Source: Tannerella sp. (GTDB lineage Bacteria > Bacteroidota > Bacteroidia > Bacteroidales > Tannerellaceae). From it: 14,622 nt of DNA. Location: positions 1 through 14,622 of the forward strand of contig JAITDQ010000076.1 in the NCBI GenBank assembly GCA_031282485.1. The letters run 5' to 3'. The notes under the pieces are model-generated. The model saw nothing but the letters and a program-made list of their open reading frames with translations. It made no database searches and was not told the origin of the DNA. A program made the translations under genes and the position numbers. Below, in pieces: positions 7,001 to 14,516 of this stretch (the stretch's first letter is position 1; each line of letters begins with the position of its first letter).

Positions 7001-9695
7001 TCTTGCGGTTCACGGGCTTTCCTTCGGGACTGAGCGTCACCACATCGAACGTATGGTCTTCGTCGGTAAACAGATAATATTCGTCCGGTTTCTTATTGAA
7101 ATTGACGCCCACATACGACGTATAGGGCGAGAACGGAACGGTTTGGGTGAATATGCTGGCGTCGCCGCCCGGTTCAAACACGCGACACGTGACGTTCGCA
7201 TGCAGCATACCCGGAGCATTCGCCGCCGAAGGCGTTTTCATATCGAATGCAACATCGCCGTTTGCGTTCAGCTTGCCGTCGAAAATATCCGTTTTACTCG
7301 ATGAAAACGCGGTTGCAGGGTTGTTGAAGATATATTGTTCATATCCTTTGAATTGCGTCGCCGCCTTATTCAGTACAAGTTCCATTTTCGCATTAAGGCC
7401 GCGCGCCGTTGCGCCGGTCAGCCACTGCGAATGTATTCCGACAGGCGTCGCGCCGTTCGAAGCATGGATGACGTCCGGCAAGTCAAGATTTATTTTCAGG
7501 CGGTTGGGCTTTACCGTTTCGATACGCAAAGATTTATGGAACGAAGCGCCGCCCACTTTCACATAAGCGTTCCACAACCCCGTCGGGTCGTCCGCTTTTG
7601 TCGGTACATCAAATGTATATAACCCGTCGGCTCCGGTTGTTGAGATCATCTTTTTATAAAACTGCCCGTTCGGATTATACAATTCGAAAGTAACGGGATG
7701 ATTGGCCGGTATCTTTTTCCCGCGGTCTTCGAGCATGAATGCGATGTGCAACGTATCGCCGGGACGCCACACTCCGCGTTCGCCGTAGACATACCCTTTC
7801 AGTCCTTTCTTCAGTTCCACGCCTCCGACGTCGAAACGGCTCAACATGTTTTCATTGCCGTCGGCCATACGCAAATACGTTTTTTGTTCACCCGCCGAAG
7901 CGACCAGTATAAAAGGCTTGTTCCGTAATGAGAGAAGCGTAAACCCGTTCTCGTCCGTAACGCCTGTGCCCAACGGCTGTAACTGGTAATTATAGGCGGT
8001 CACATTCGCTCCCTGAACAGGCCGGGTATCAAGAATATTGGTCACAGCCGCCCAAACCGTATGACCGGCATTGCTTTTTGCAATCATACCGAGATTTGAG
8101 GCCAGCACATTTGTCCCCGCTTTACGATCCGACTGCACATAGTACGTCGAATGGCACGGGTTATCCCTCTCCCGCCAGTCGTAAGAATTCCAGTCCACCT
8201 CCAAATCGTATCCGTCGTAATAATATGCGTCCGGCTTGTCCCAATAAGCTTCATCGGCTTCGCTTACGGCGCCGTCCCCGGCGCCGGACAGGCTCGTCAG
8301 GTCGACGGCACCGGCAAGAGCGCGTTCCCGTCCGGCGGCGTCTTCACATTCATACGAAGCATATTCCTGCCGGAACGACAGTTCGATGCGGTAAACGGCT
8401 CCCGGCTGCTGTCGGATAATTCCCGTCAGGTCAAGGGAATAATTCTCCCACAGGGAAATATCTTTGGCCGGGTCTGTATCAAGACGAAGCGTTTTTTTAT
8501 AGACGAGGCGTCCCGCGCGGCGCAGCTGATGGGAGCTTTTTTCGTCCATTGCATTATCCTGAAGGAACATCAGGATGTTTTTTTCAAAAATACGGATAAT
8601 CTTAAGATCTACCGCATGAAGAGCGACAGCGCGAAAAGGCAGCGTCAGATGCTCCGAAACCGGCATGATTGTCCCCGATGATAATAGTTCGACCTGCGGT
8701 TTAAGCTTCTCGACAGACAGCGTAAATTCTTTCATCTCCCCCAGCGTGTTGCCCGTTTGGCTTTTCAACCCGGGATGAACGGTCACGTCAAGATTATCCA
8801 TGCCCGATGTCCGTGCAAAATAAATCATCACCTGATTGGCCTGTACCTGTACGGTGTAATCGGATACGTTGCCGAGCGTTATCATACTTTTCAAATCCTG
8901 CGATTCGGACACAGGGTCGGAAAAAACAAGCCTCAGCCCGTAGTCCGGCGAATCGACAATTTCATATTCAAATAACCGGAATTTATCCTTGGCGGGAATA
9001 TTCACGGAAACCGTTTCTTTACGGTCTATTTTCCCTGCCGAACCGTCGATCGAAAAAAACAGTTGCTGTTCTGCGTCCGTCCGCGTTATATTTTTCACAT
9101 GGAAGGTAAATTCAACGGAGTTATCCTGCCCTTCGACCGTCACTTCGGCATCGTTTTTTCCCAGCCGGGCGGTGACCATTTTCTTCACGGTTTCGAGATT
9201 CATCTTCCGGCCGAACGTCAGCTCTCCCCGTACCGTCACCGTATTATCGGGCTGAATTTCCACCGGTTTCGTCGAAACTTTAAACGTATGGTCTTCCACG
9301 CGGAACGAAAAATCAAACCGGGCGTACTTCTTTTCCACGTTCACGACCTTGCCCAAAGCGAATGTCGCATGATACGTCGCGCCGGACTGTAACGCCCCGT
9401 CTTCCGGCACAAATTCAACGGTATTCGCATTCAGCCAGTGCGCCTTTCCCTTAACGGAAGGCGAGAATGAAAATAACTTCCCGTCAACGTCCTTCGTCCA
9501 TACGTTTTCGAGCTGTTCTTCCGTCAGGCTGACAATAATCGTCGAGCCGGCGGGAATCACGCCTCCCGTGTATGCGGATATGTAAGGAGCAAAATCGGCC
9601 GGAGGCGTAACCTGTCCCCTCTGCCGGCATGAATAAAACAAACAGCCTGCCGTAAGCATACTGAATATTACAAATACGGAAAATACTGACTTCAT
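4074..9695 (-). CDS. yfhM: Bacterial alpha-2-macroglobulin lipoprotein with thioester
   Basis: This 1873-residue protein belongs to the bacterial alpha-2-macroglobulins, which trap proteases in the periplasm: cleavage of a bait region exposes a Cys-Gln thioester that covalently links the attacker. The N-terminus (MKSVFSVFVIFSMLTAGC) is a lipoprotein signal with lipobox TAGC (Cys18); a second Cys follows at 23. Macroglobulin-type beta domains fill the N-terminal half. The MG3-like segment GERGVWRPGDTLHIAF lies at ~637-652, after a carboxypeptidase-regulatory-like stretch (~570-615). The A2M core domain is at ~1080-1190 (LAIVDEGLLDLTNF). The thioester motif CTEQ is intact at 1413-1416 inside an alpha-alpha barrel (~1395-1640), and the C-terminal MG10 domain (~1735-1870) ends AMYDVSAYARTTAGRV. 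A Ser/Glu-rich insert at ~1790-1806 looks like a flexible loop. Length is slightly greater than the ~1650 residues of the E. coli homologue. It is the promoter-proximal gene of the pbpC operon; the symbol follows the E. coli counterpart. Confidence 0.94.
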   Translation of the reverse strand: MKSVFSVFVIFSMLTAGCLFYSCRQRGQVTPPADFAPYISAYTGGVIPAGSTIIVSLTEEQLENVWTKDVDGKLFSFSPSVKGKAHWLNANTVEFVPEDGALQSGATYHATFALGKVVNVEKKYARFDFSFRVEDHTFKVSTKPVEIQPDNTVTVRGELTFGRKMNLETVKKMVTARLGKNDAEVTVEGQDNSVEFTFHVKNITRTDAEQQLFFSIDGSAGKIDRKETVSVNIPAKDKFRLFEYEIVDSPDYGLRLVFSDPVSESQDLKSMITLGNVSDYTVQVQANQVMIYFARTSGMDNLDVTVHPGLKSQTGNTLGEMKEFTLSVEKLKPQVELLSSGTIMPVSEHLTLPFRAVALHAVDLKIIRIFEKNILMFLQDNAMDEKSSHQLRRAGRLVYKKTLRLDTDPAKDISLWENYSLDLTGIIRQQPGAVYRIELSFRQEYASYECEDAAGRERALAGAVDLTSLSGAGDGAVSEADEAYWDKPDAYYYDGYDLEVDWNSYDWRERDNPCHSTYYVQSDRKAGTNVLASNLGMIAKSNAGHTVWAAVTNILDTRPVQGANVTAYNYQLQPLGTGVTDENGFTLLSLRNKPFILVASAGEQKTYLRMADGNENMLSRFDVGGVELKKGLKGYVYGERGVWRPGDTLHIAFMLEDRGKKIPANHPVTFELYNPNGQFYKKMISTTGADGLYTFDVPTKADDPTGLWNAYVKVGGASFHKSLRIETVKPNRLKINLDLPDVIHASNGATPVGIHSQWLTGATARGLNAKMELVLNKAATQFKGYEQYIFNNPATAFSSSKTDIFDGKLNANGDVAFDMKTPSAANAPGMLHANVTCRVFEPGGDASIFTQTVPFSPYTSYVGVNFNKKPDEYYLFTDEDHTFDVVTLSPEGKPVNRKNLEFKIYRIGWSWWWESENESFESYVNNSNYTPLYSGRISTVNGKGQIKFRINYPDWGRYLVFVKDAESGHATGGAVLVDWPSWRGRSNKSDPSGIKMLSFSLDKESYHAGEEVVVTIPATASGGRALVAFENGAEVLHREWVDLTAGNDAKYTFKATESMSPNVYVHISLLQPHAATTDLPIRMYGVMPVFVSNKESVLTPVITMSDVLKPETEFEVKVKEKDGKPMSYTLAIVDEGLLDLTNFRTPDPWNEFYAREALGIRTWDMFDHVMGAYAGKYGTLFSIGGDADLNNASTKANRFKPVVLYRGPLTLSAGSENRHTLRLPPYAGSVRVMVVAGRNGAYGRADKTVAVRSPLMLLASLPRVLSVGEKISLPVNVFAMEDNVKNVTVKVETTGKLTATDGNSRSLTFAAPGDDVVYFPMQTGSGTGVETVTVTATGGGHTSKETIEIDVRNPNPPALTYESRLLEKGRSAELDYTLDTGYEGNWVKVEMSRIPPADISRRFDYLYDYSHYCTEQLTSRALPLLYLSELKDLDEKEAEQTKKNITEAINSLYRRQPANGGFAYWAGEGFTNDWISSYAGSFLVLAKERGYNVNDGVINKWISYQRNVARIWRPDNYVNKRYAYSQSDFLQAYRLYTLALAGAPEMGAMNRLKETKDLSLQARWRLAAAYAMCGKQDAAGELVFNASATIAPYSSNNPTYGSFSRDEAMVLETLVLMNRYEEAFKQARKVSKNLSGESCFSTQSTAYAMIAMGRFASKMSGKFDFEWSLNGKTQKKVDTKKTVYQEQLPVTPSSGKVKVENGNEGVLYVSLSTKSRPVVDRLPAVSENITLAVSYTDMNGLPVDVTNLMQGTDFYAVIRVSNVGGRDNYSDVALTHIIPSGWEVYNERMVAAGSSSSESGAEEASSKAFTYQDIRDDRILTYFDLPAGVSKEVKVRLQASYTGEFVFPAILCEAMYDVSAYARTTAGRVKVYR

Positions 9696-9739
9696 AGATA
9701 TATTTTTAAATGATTAATTTCCCACCTTTAAATCTTTCG

Positions 9740-9747
9740 CAAAGGTA
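9740..9747 (-). promoter_or_regulatory. -7 element of the macroglobulin-pbpC operon promoter
   Basis: On the minus strand TACCTTTG (9740-9747), followed by C, is a perfect TAnnTTTG box about 45 bases upstream of the macroglobulin ATG. No good TTTG -33 lies 19-21 bases further upstream (the region reads TGC then a T run), so the promoter may be weak or need an activator. The start-proximal leader is A/T-rich with no Shine-Dalgarno sequence, as is common in this phylum. Confidence 0.6.
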
Positions 9748-9843
9748 AACAACAAAACATAAAAAAAGCATTATTCTCCCCCTTTTGCGAATCTGTTATA
9801 GTATTTTAATATTTCATCCGGCAAAAGCATGTACAGGCTAATA

Positions 9844-9857
9844 ATAAACGCGTTTAT
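9844..9857. promoter_or_regulatory. Perfect 14-base palindrome, candidate operator
   Basis: ATAAACGCGTTTAT is identical to its own reverse complement. It sits in the 271-base divergent region between the macroglobulin operon and pyrE, about 97 bases upstream of the former's -7 box and 78 bases upstream of the latter's. Its dyad form and location fit a site for a dimeric regulator of either gene set, but no regulator is identifiable here. With no spacer between the halves it cannot form a stable RNA hairpin, so a DNA-level role is more likely than a terminator. Confidence 0.3.
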
Positions 9858-9934
9858 CCATTCAAAAATTACGGCTTCAACAAAAACCGGTATTAAAGTA
9901 ACAAAAAAAGTACGGTAGTCTCATTTTATTTCGC

Positions 9935-9942
9935 TACTTTTG
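9935..9942 (+). promoter_or_regulatory. -7 element of the pyrE promoter
   Basis: TACTTTTG followed by CC is a perfect TAnnTTTG box 24 bases before the pyrE ATG, implying a very short leader of about 16-18 bases. The position 20 bases upstream reads TACG, so no recognisable -33 element is present. The short leader leaves little room for an attenuator of the type controlling pyrE in enterobacteria. Confidence 0.6.
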
Positions 9943-9966
9943 CCACAGAAATTATCATAAACGACT

Positions 9967-10605
9967 ATGAAAGCCTTAGAAAAGCTTATTGCAGACAAAT
10001 TATTACAGATTAAAGCCATTAAATTGCAGCCGGCCAATCCGTTCACATGGGCGTCCGGCTGGAAATCACCTATTTATTGTGATAATCGTAAAACATTATC
10101 ATATCCCGTGATAAGGAATATTATCAAGGTAGAACTCGCCCGTATCATCTGCGAAAAATATCCCGAAACGACGGCTATTGCAGGCGTTGCAACAGGAGCT
10201 ATCGCACAGGGCGCTTTAGTTGCGGACTTGTTGGGGTTGCCGTTTGTTTACATACGTTCCGCGCCGAAAGACCACGGCTTGGAAAACCTGATTGAAGGCG
10301 AACTGAAGCCCGACGCAAAGGTAGTGATCATCGAAGATTTGGTATCGACGGGAGGCAGCAGCCTGAAAGCGGTTCGCGCCGTGCGGAATTTCGGGTGCGA
10401 TGTGGTCGGTATGGTGGCTATTTTCACTCATGGGTTCGCCGTGGCGGAAAAAAGTTTTAAGGAAGCCAAAGTGCCTCTTACAACACTCTCTAATTACAAT
10501 GCCGTTATCGAAGCGGCCGTGCATACAAACTATGTGACCGAAGATGATATAGCCATATTGCAGGAATGGCGTAAAGATCCCGAAAACTGGGATCCGTATA
10601 AATAA
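9967..10605 (+). CDS. pyrE: Orotate phosphoribosyltransferase
   Basis: The enzyme joins orotate to PRPP to give orotidine 5'-monophosphate, the fifth step of de novo UMP synthesis, in the cytosol. At 212 residues it has the normal length. Family features are FTWASGWKSPIYCDNR (26-41, substrate-side loop), AGVATGAIAQGALVADLLG (72-90), the catalytic-loop segment IRSAPKDHG (96-104), and the PRPP-binding signature VVIIEDLVSTGGSS (119-132). The position usually holding a conserved lysine before this loop reads IRSAP rather than the IRKE of many homologues; the loop Lys101 and His103 are present. The start is fixed by the promoter just upstream and by alignment of the N-terminus with family members. 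It is the first gene of a likely pyrE - START-domain - argH transcription unit. Confidence 0.95.
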   Translation: MKALEKLIADKLLQIKAIKLQPANPFTWASGWKSPIYCDNRKTLSYPVIRNIIKVELARIICEKYPETTAIAGVATGAIAQGALVADLLGLPFVYIRSAPKDHGLENLIEGELKPDAKVVIIEDLVSTGGSSLKAVRAVRNFGCDVVGMVAIFTHGFAVAEKSFKEAKVPLTTLSNYNAVIEAAVHTNYVTEDDIAILQEWRKDPENWDPYK

Positions 10606-10619
10606 AATTTTTTTATAAT

Positions 10620-11033
10620 ATGGCAGATTTCACAAGCGAAGTCAGGACTATACCGCATAACGACGACAAAATATTTGCAATGTTATCCGATATGTCCAAT
10701 CTCGAACGTGTCCGGGATCGTATCCCGCAGGATAAGATCAAAAATTTCACTTTCGACCGTGACACATGCAGTTTTACCGTCGAACCGGTCGGGTCGGTTA
10801 CGTTCCGGATCATAGAAAGAGAACCGAATAAAACGATAAAATTCTCGACAACAAACTCCCCGATCCCCTTACTCTTATGGATACAGCTGAAACAGGTCGC
10901 CGCGAACGATACAAAAATGAAAATGACAGTCCGCGCCGAACTTAACCCGTTCCTGAAACCGATGGTGTCCAAACCTTTGCAGGAAGCGGTTGATAAAATA
11001 TCGGAAATCGTGGCGCACCTGCCGTATGAATAA
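10620..11033 (+). CDS. START/SRPBCC-fold protein between pyrE and argH
   Basis: This 137-residue cytosolic protein begins 14 bases after pyrE and ends 30 bases before argH, so it is probably co-transcribed with both. The sequence fits the SRPBCC (START, polyketide-cyclase-like) helix-grip fold. It opens with a beta strand plus helix (TSEVRTIPHNDDKIFAMLSD, 5-24), continues with a run of antiparallel strands (FTVEPVGSVTFRIIE, KTIKFSTTN, MKMTVRAEL), and ends in a long amphipathic helix (~115-134, LQEAVDKISEIVAHL). Proteins of this fold bind hydrophobic or small ligands in a cavity; none can be named here. Placement between a pyrimidine and an arginine gene, as I recall from other Bacteroidales, hints at a conserved link but does not prove one. 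Fold call fairly sure; function unknown. Confidence 0.82.
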   Translation: MADFTSEVRTIPHNDDKIFAMLSDMSNLERVRDRIPQDKIKNFTFDRDTCSFTVEPVGSVTFRIIEREPNKTIKFSTTNSPIPLLLWIQLKQVAANDTKMKMTVRAELNPFLKPMVSKPLQEAVDKISEIVAHLPYE

Positions 11034-11063
11034 AAGACGTTTATAATATTCGGAGAAACAGAC

Positions 11064-12401
11064 ATGGCACAGAAACTTTGGGAAAAGAATACACGGATTG
11101 ACAAAGAAATCGAACGTTTCACCGTCGGGAAAGACCGGGAGATGGATCTTTATCTCGCAAAGTACGACGCGCTCGGCTCGATGGCTCACATCATCATGCT
11201 TGAGGCGACGGGATTACTCGGCAAAGACGAACTGAAACCGTTGCTGGATGAACTGAAAAAGATATACCGTCAGGCTGATTCGGGCGATTTTATCATTGAA
11301 GAAGGCGTAGAGGATGTCCATTCGCAGGTTGAGCTGATGCTGACGCGCACCCTTGGCGATATGGGAAAAAAAATACACAGCGGCCGCTCGCGCAACGATC
11401 AGGTGCTGCTCGACCTGAAACTCTTTACCCGCGCCCGGATACAGGAATCAGTTACGCTCATCTCCGGTTTGTTTGATGTATTAATCGAACAAAGCAACCG
11501 TTATAAAGCCGTATTGCTCCCCGGATACACGCACCTGCAAATAGCCATGCCGTCGTCATTCGGGCTGTGGTTCGGTGCATACGCCGAAAGCCTTGTCGAC
11601 GACCTCCTGCTATTGCAGGCCGCATACAAAATATGCAACCGCAACCCGCTCGGTTCCGCCGCCGGTTACGGCTCCTCCTTCCCGCTAAACCGCACCCTGA
11701 CGACGGAACTGCTCGGCTTCGATTCCATGAATTACAACGTGGTATACGCACAAATGGGACGCGGAAAAATGGAACGTACCGCCGCCTTTGCCATGGCCGG
11801 CATAGCCGCAACACTGTCGAAACTTGCGTTCGACGCCTGTATGTTCAACAGCCAGAATTTCGGATTCATCAAACTGCCCGACGCTTATACCACCGGTTCA
11901 AGCATCATGCCACACAAGAAAAACCCCGACGTCTTCGAACTTACACGCGCCAAATGCAACAAAATCCAGGGATTACCCCAACAGATCACCCTGATATGCA
12001 ACAATCTGCCGTCCGGTTATTTCCGTGACCTCCAGATAATAAAAGAAATATTCCTTCCATCGTTCGACGAACTGAAAGACTGCCTGTTAATGGTCGCGCG
12101 AATGATGGGCGAAATCCAAGTAAACGAACACATCCTCGACGACGACAGATACACTCCGATATTCAGCGTCGAAACGGTCAACCGCCTTGTCCGCGAAGGC
12201 ATGCCCTTCCGCGACGCCTACAAAAAAGTCGGCCTCGACATCGAAGCCGGCCATTTCGCCCCCGACAAAAATATCACCCACACCCACGAAGGAAGCATTG
12301 GCAACCTGTGTAACGATGCCATCGTCGCACTGGAACGGGAAATCATCGGCGGCTTTAATTTCCCCAAAGCCAACGAGGCGGAACAAAAACTTTTAAAATA
12401 A
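11064..12401 (+). CDS. argH: Argininosuccinate lyase
   Basis: ArgH splits argininosuccinate into arginine and fumarate, the last step of arginine synthesis, as a cytosolic homotetramer. The 445-residue length matches Bacteroidales homologues. Active-site segments of the fumarase/aspartase superfamily are intact: VEDVHSQVE (82-90), HSGRSRNDQV (105-114), PGYTHLQIAMPSS (153-165, catalytic-base region His157), and the signature GSSIMPHKKNPD (278-289), which holds the catalytic serine. The ATG is preceded by GGAG eight bases upstream, one of the few Shine-Dalgarno-like sites in the window. PyrE and ArgH serve the two pathways that consume carbamoyl phosphate, which may explain their shared transcription unit. 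Confidence 0.97.
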   Translation: MAQKLWEKNTRIDKEIERFTVGKDREMDLYLAKYDALGSMAHIIMLEATGLLGKDELKPLLDELKKIYRQADSGDFIIEEGVEDVHSQVELMLTRTLGDMGKKIHSGRSRNDQVLLDLKLFTRARIQESVTLISGLFDVLIEQSNRYKAVLLPGYTHLQIAMPSSFGLWFGAYAESLVDDLLLLQAAYKICNRNPLGSAAGYGSSFPLNRTLTTELLGFDSMNYNVVYAQMGRGKMERTAAFAMAGIAATLSKLAFDACMFNSQNFGFIKLPDAYTTGSSIMPHKKNPDVFELTRAKCNKIQGLPQQITLICNNLPSGYFRDLQIIKEIFLPSFDELKDCLLMVARMMGEIQVNEHILDDDRYTPIFSVETVNRLVREGMPFRDAYKKVGLDIEAGHFAPDKNITHTHEGSIGNLCNDAIVALEREIIGGFNFPKANEAEQKLLK

Positions 12402-12458
12402 GCAAATCACGCAATATACATTTATATAATCCGTTCCCCTTATATTAAAAGAACACTT

Positions 12459-12908
12459 ATGAAACGTATATTACTTATTTGCTGTCTGCTCACATCTTAT
12501 CTTGCATGTACGGATGAGTACAGGAATCCCATACCGTCGCTCCCCGTTTACCTGTATCTGGATCTCACATTTGAAGACAAAGAACTCAAAGCGATCGGTT
12601 CATACAAGGAATTTACCGACAAAAACATCAATCACGAACTGGGAGAAAGAACCGGATACGGCGGCGTACTCGTTGTCCATACAATGTTAGACGAGTTCAA
12701 AGCCTTTGACCGCGCATGCCCGTTAGAAGCGCAACCGAACATAACAGTCGAGGTCGACGCCGAAGTCCTGTATGCCACATGCCCCAAATGCGGCTCAAAA
12801 TATGACCTCGGCTTCGGCACCGGAGCCCTGAACAAAGGCGTAAGCAAACACGGACTGCGCCTGTACGGCACAACATTGAGCGGCAGCAAACTGATTGTAA
12901 AAAACTAA
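12459..12908 (+). CDS. Small lipoprotein with degenerate Rieske-like domain
   Basis: The 149-residue product starts with MKRILLICCLLTSYLAC, a lipoprotein signal with the probable acylated Cys at 17, so it is likely membrane-anchored on the periplasmic side or at the outer membrane. The C-terminal half resembles a Rieske [2Fe-2S] domain: FDRACPLEAQP (83-93), then ATCPKCGSKYDL (106-117), GFGTGALNKGV, and closing strands LRLYGTTLSGSKLIV. A true Rieske site is CxH...CxxH with about 18-20 residues between the cysteines. Here the cysteines are 21 apart (87 and 108), but the histidine positions are Leu89 and Cys111. A normal [2Fe-2S] cluster is therefore unlikely; three cysteines (87, 108, 111) could still bind a metal or form a disulfide. 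I believe related lipoproteins exist in Bacteroidales but cannot confirm this. It lies 57 bases after argH with no promoter of its own that I can see. Confidence 0.75.
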   Translation: MKRILLICCLLTSYLACTDEYRNPIPSLPVYLYLDLTFEDKELKAIGSYKEFTDKNINHELGERTGYGGVLVVHTMLDEFKAFDRACPLEAQPNITVEVDAEVLYATCPKCGSKYDLGFGTGALNKGVSKHGLRLYGTTLSGSKLIVKN

Positions 12909-12998
12909 ACAGGCAGGCGAATGTAACTTTTGCAAGTAGCCATTAAGCAACGCCGGCAAACTATGGAATTAGAGATTTTGAGTTAAAACAAAAAATAT

Positions 12999-14333
12999 TT
13001 AATCGCCCTCGAGTATAGACGGTTCGGCGACAGGGAGAGCATCCGGTTCGTCAACAGGTTCGTCAACAGAGTCGAAGGGGTGATCTTCGAGTTTTTGGAA
13101 GAAATTTTTCACAAAAGTGGTTTCCTTTTCTTTGAAAGGTTCGCCTTTTGAACGGGTAGTGCTGTACAGCGTGCGGATATAGTTGAGATGAAGATCGTCG
13201 TGTAGGATTTGTTTCAGTACGGGGATCTGTTCGATGTCGACATCATAGAAGAAACTTAGTTTGTCCATGCCGAGATATTTCACGTCTTCCGACGAAAGGT
13301 GCAGGCGCTCGCTGAGCAAAGCTCCTTCGGGCACACGGTGGCTGAGCAGGGGCAAGAATGTAAGTACGAGCAGATTGTTACCCTCAATAGTAAAGGCGAA
13401 ATAGCCGATGGTCTTTGCTCCCCCATCTTCGGGCATGATGTAGGCGATGTATAGCCGTCCGTCGGACCCGCGAACGATGCGCTGCACGTACATCAGGGAG
13501 AGTATCACCAACTGTGTGCGAACGACGGGGTGGACGGTGTCGATGCGTTCCTTGAGGCGGTGAATGGCGTGCGACTGGATGTAGATGTCTAATTTCCGGT
13601 CATGTTTGATGCCGGGGAAGAGTTTGCTCATTGCAATGGAAGCTCCGGTGCTGGGGATTTCACCTATCGGGCCGACGAGTACGCGGAATGCCGTACGTTC
13701 CTTGTTGTGATAATTGAACCGCAGGGTTTGGCACTCGTGCGTCGTGATGTGGAGTATGTGCTGGATTACCGGCCTTTTATTCACCGCCGTCGGCTGTACC
13801 GTCGCTAAGCCGTAGATACGGAAGTTCGGCTGAGAAAGTGACATTAGCGAGACCCTGATCGTGTCCGATATTTGTTTCTGGCTCTCCATGAACATGTTTT
13901 TTGCTTCGAAGGCGGCAGTCAGCCGTTTCGCGATGTCTAATTGCGGCTGTTGCAGGAAAACCGTATACGATTCCGCTGCAAATGAGAGTAGCATAGCCTG
14001 TCCGATGGTAACTATATCCATCCACGTCACTCCGGTTTTTTCGTCGAAAAGGGTACTTTTCAGGGACATTGTTATATTGTCCTGTATATAGCGAATGAAT
14101 TGCTTCGGCACTTTATGTCCCGGCATTGCCGCGATATAAGGAGGTGTGATTGTAATACGGAATATTTCCTGCTTTTGGCGTTTGGTGAAGGCATCAAACA
14201 AGGATTCATCTTCGCCCATGGCGCGGATGATGCGCCGTGCGACTGCATAGCACATATCCAGGTGATTCTTGGAGAGCTTGAATCCGGGATGCAATACCGG
14301 CTGTGTTTTCTTTTTTTTCTTATTCTTCGTCAT
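12999..14333 (-). CDS. Uncharacterised 444-residue protein
   Basis: This is a complete minus-strand gene with a consensus promoter, but I do not recognise the family. The N-terminus is strongly basic (MTKNKKKKKT) and the C-terminus strongly acidic (EDHPFDSVDEPVDEPDALP), with no signal peptide or clear membrane segment; it is probably cytosolic. The middle is a mixed alpha/beta protein. HAIHRLKERI (255-264) has a His-x3-Arg-x2-Glu-Arg pattern seen in some small toxin-like and DUF4258-type domains, a resemblance too short to carry a function. Later strands (IGYFAFTIEGNNLLVLTF, ~320-337) follow that motif closely, as in a compact beta-rich domain. It converges on the lipoprotein gene with 90 bases between them and no clear shared terminator, and is divergent from the gene at the right edge. 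Expression is likely given the promoter; function unknown. Confidence 0.85.
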   Translation of the reverse strand: MTKNKKKKKTQPVLHPGFKLSKNHLDMCYAVARRIIRAMGEDESLFDAFTKRQKQEIFRITITPPYIAAMPGHKVPKQFIRYIQDNITMSLKSTLFDEKTGVTWMDIVTIGQAMLLSFAAESYTVFLQQPQLDIAKRLTAAFEAKNMFMESQKQISDTIRVSLMSLSQPNFRIYGLATVQPTAVNKRPVIQHILHITTHECQTLRFNYHNKERTAFRVLVGPIGEIPSTGASIAMSKLFPGIKHDRKLDIYIQSHAIHRLKERIDTVHPVVRTQLVILSLMYVQRIVRGSDGRLYIAYIMPEDGGAKTIGYFAFTIEGNNLLVLTFLPLLSHRVPEGALLSERLHLSSEDVKYLGMDKLSFFYDVDIEQIPVLKQILHDDLHLNYIRTLYSTTRSKGEPFKEKETTFVKNFFQKLEDHPFDSVDEPVDEPDALPVAEPSILEGD

Positions 14334-14387
14334 GGTCTATGTCCTTTCTATTGCTTTATTTTTTAATTTTTCCATCCGGCAGCCGGT

Positions 14388-14429
14388 TTATTTCCCGGAA
14401 CATCCGTTGCTACGGCGTCGTTCTCGCAT
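14388..14429 (-). other. Possible Arg-rich upstream ORF in a long leader
   Basis: The promoter of the 444-residue gene implies a leader of roughly 118 bases. Within it, ATG at 14429 opens a 13-codon frame reading MRERRRSNGCSGK and ending in TAA. Just downstream, CCGGCTGCCGG (14376-14386) is a GC-rich dyad. Four of 13 codons are Arg. A leader peptide acting on translation is conceivable, but chance is quite possible at this length. The remainder of the 14334-14562 intergenic region holds only the two divergent promoters. Confidence 0.15.
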
Positions 14430-14457
14430 GTATAATTTATAATTGTAAATTCCAGCG

Positions 14458-14489
14458 CAAAATTACATGAAAATTGAACGATTTCCAAA
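14458..14489 (-). promoter_or_regulatory. Bacteroidota-type promoter for the 444-residue gene
   Basis: On the minus strand TAATTTTG (14458-14465), followed by C, is a perfect TAnnTTTG -7 box. TTTG (14486-14489) supplies the -33 element exactly 20 bases upstream. Initiation near 14451 would give a leader of roughly 118 bases, long for this window. Confidence 0.75.
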
Positions 14490-14516
14490 TACTCGGTATA
14501 TCGGGCTAAATCTTTT

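Noticed and set aside
10613..11189. Minus-strand frames opposite the START-domain gene and argH start
   Set aside because: Shadows of two genes with clear family matches; no promoter or domain.
12909..12998. Possible terminator between the convergent lipoprotein and 444-residue genes
   Set aside because: No stem of useful length followed by a T run could be found on either strand.
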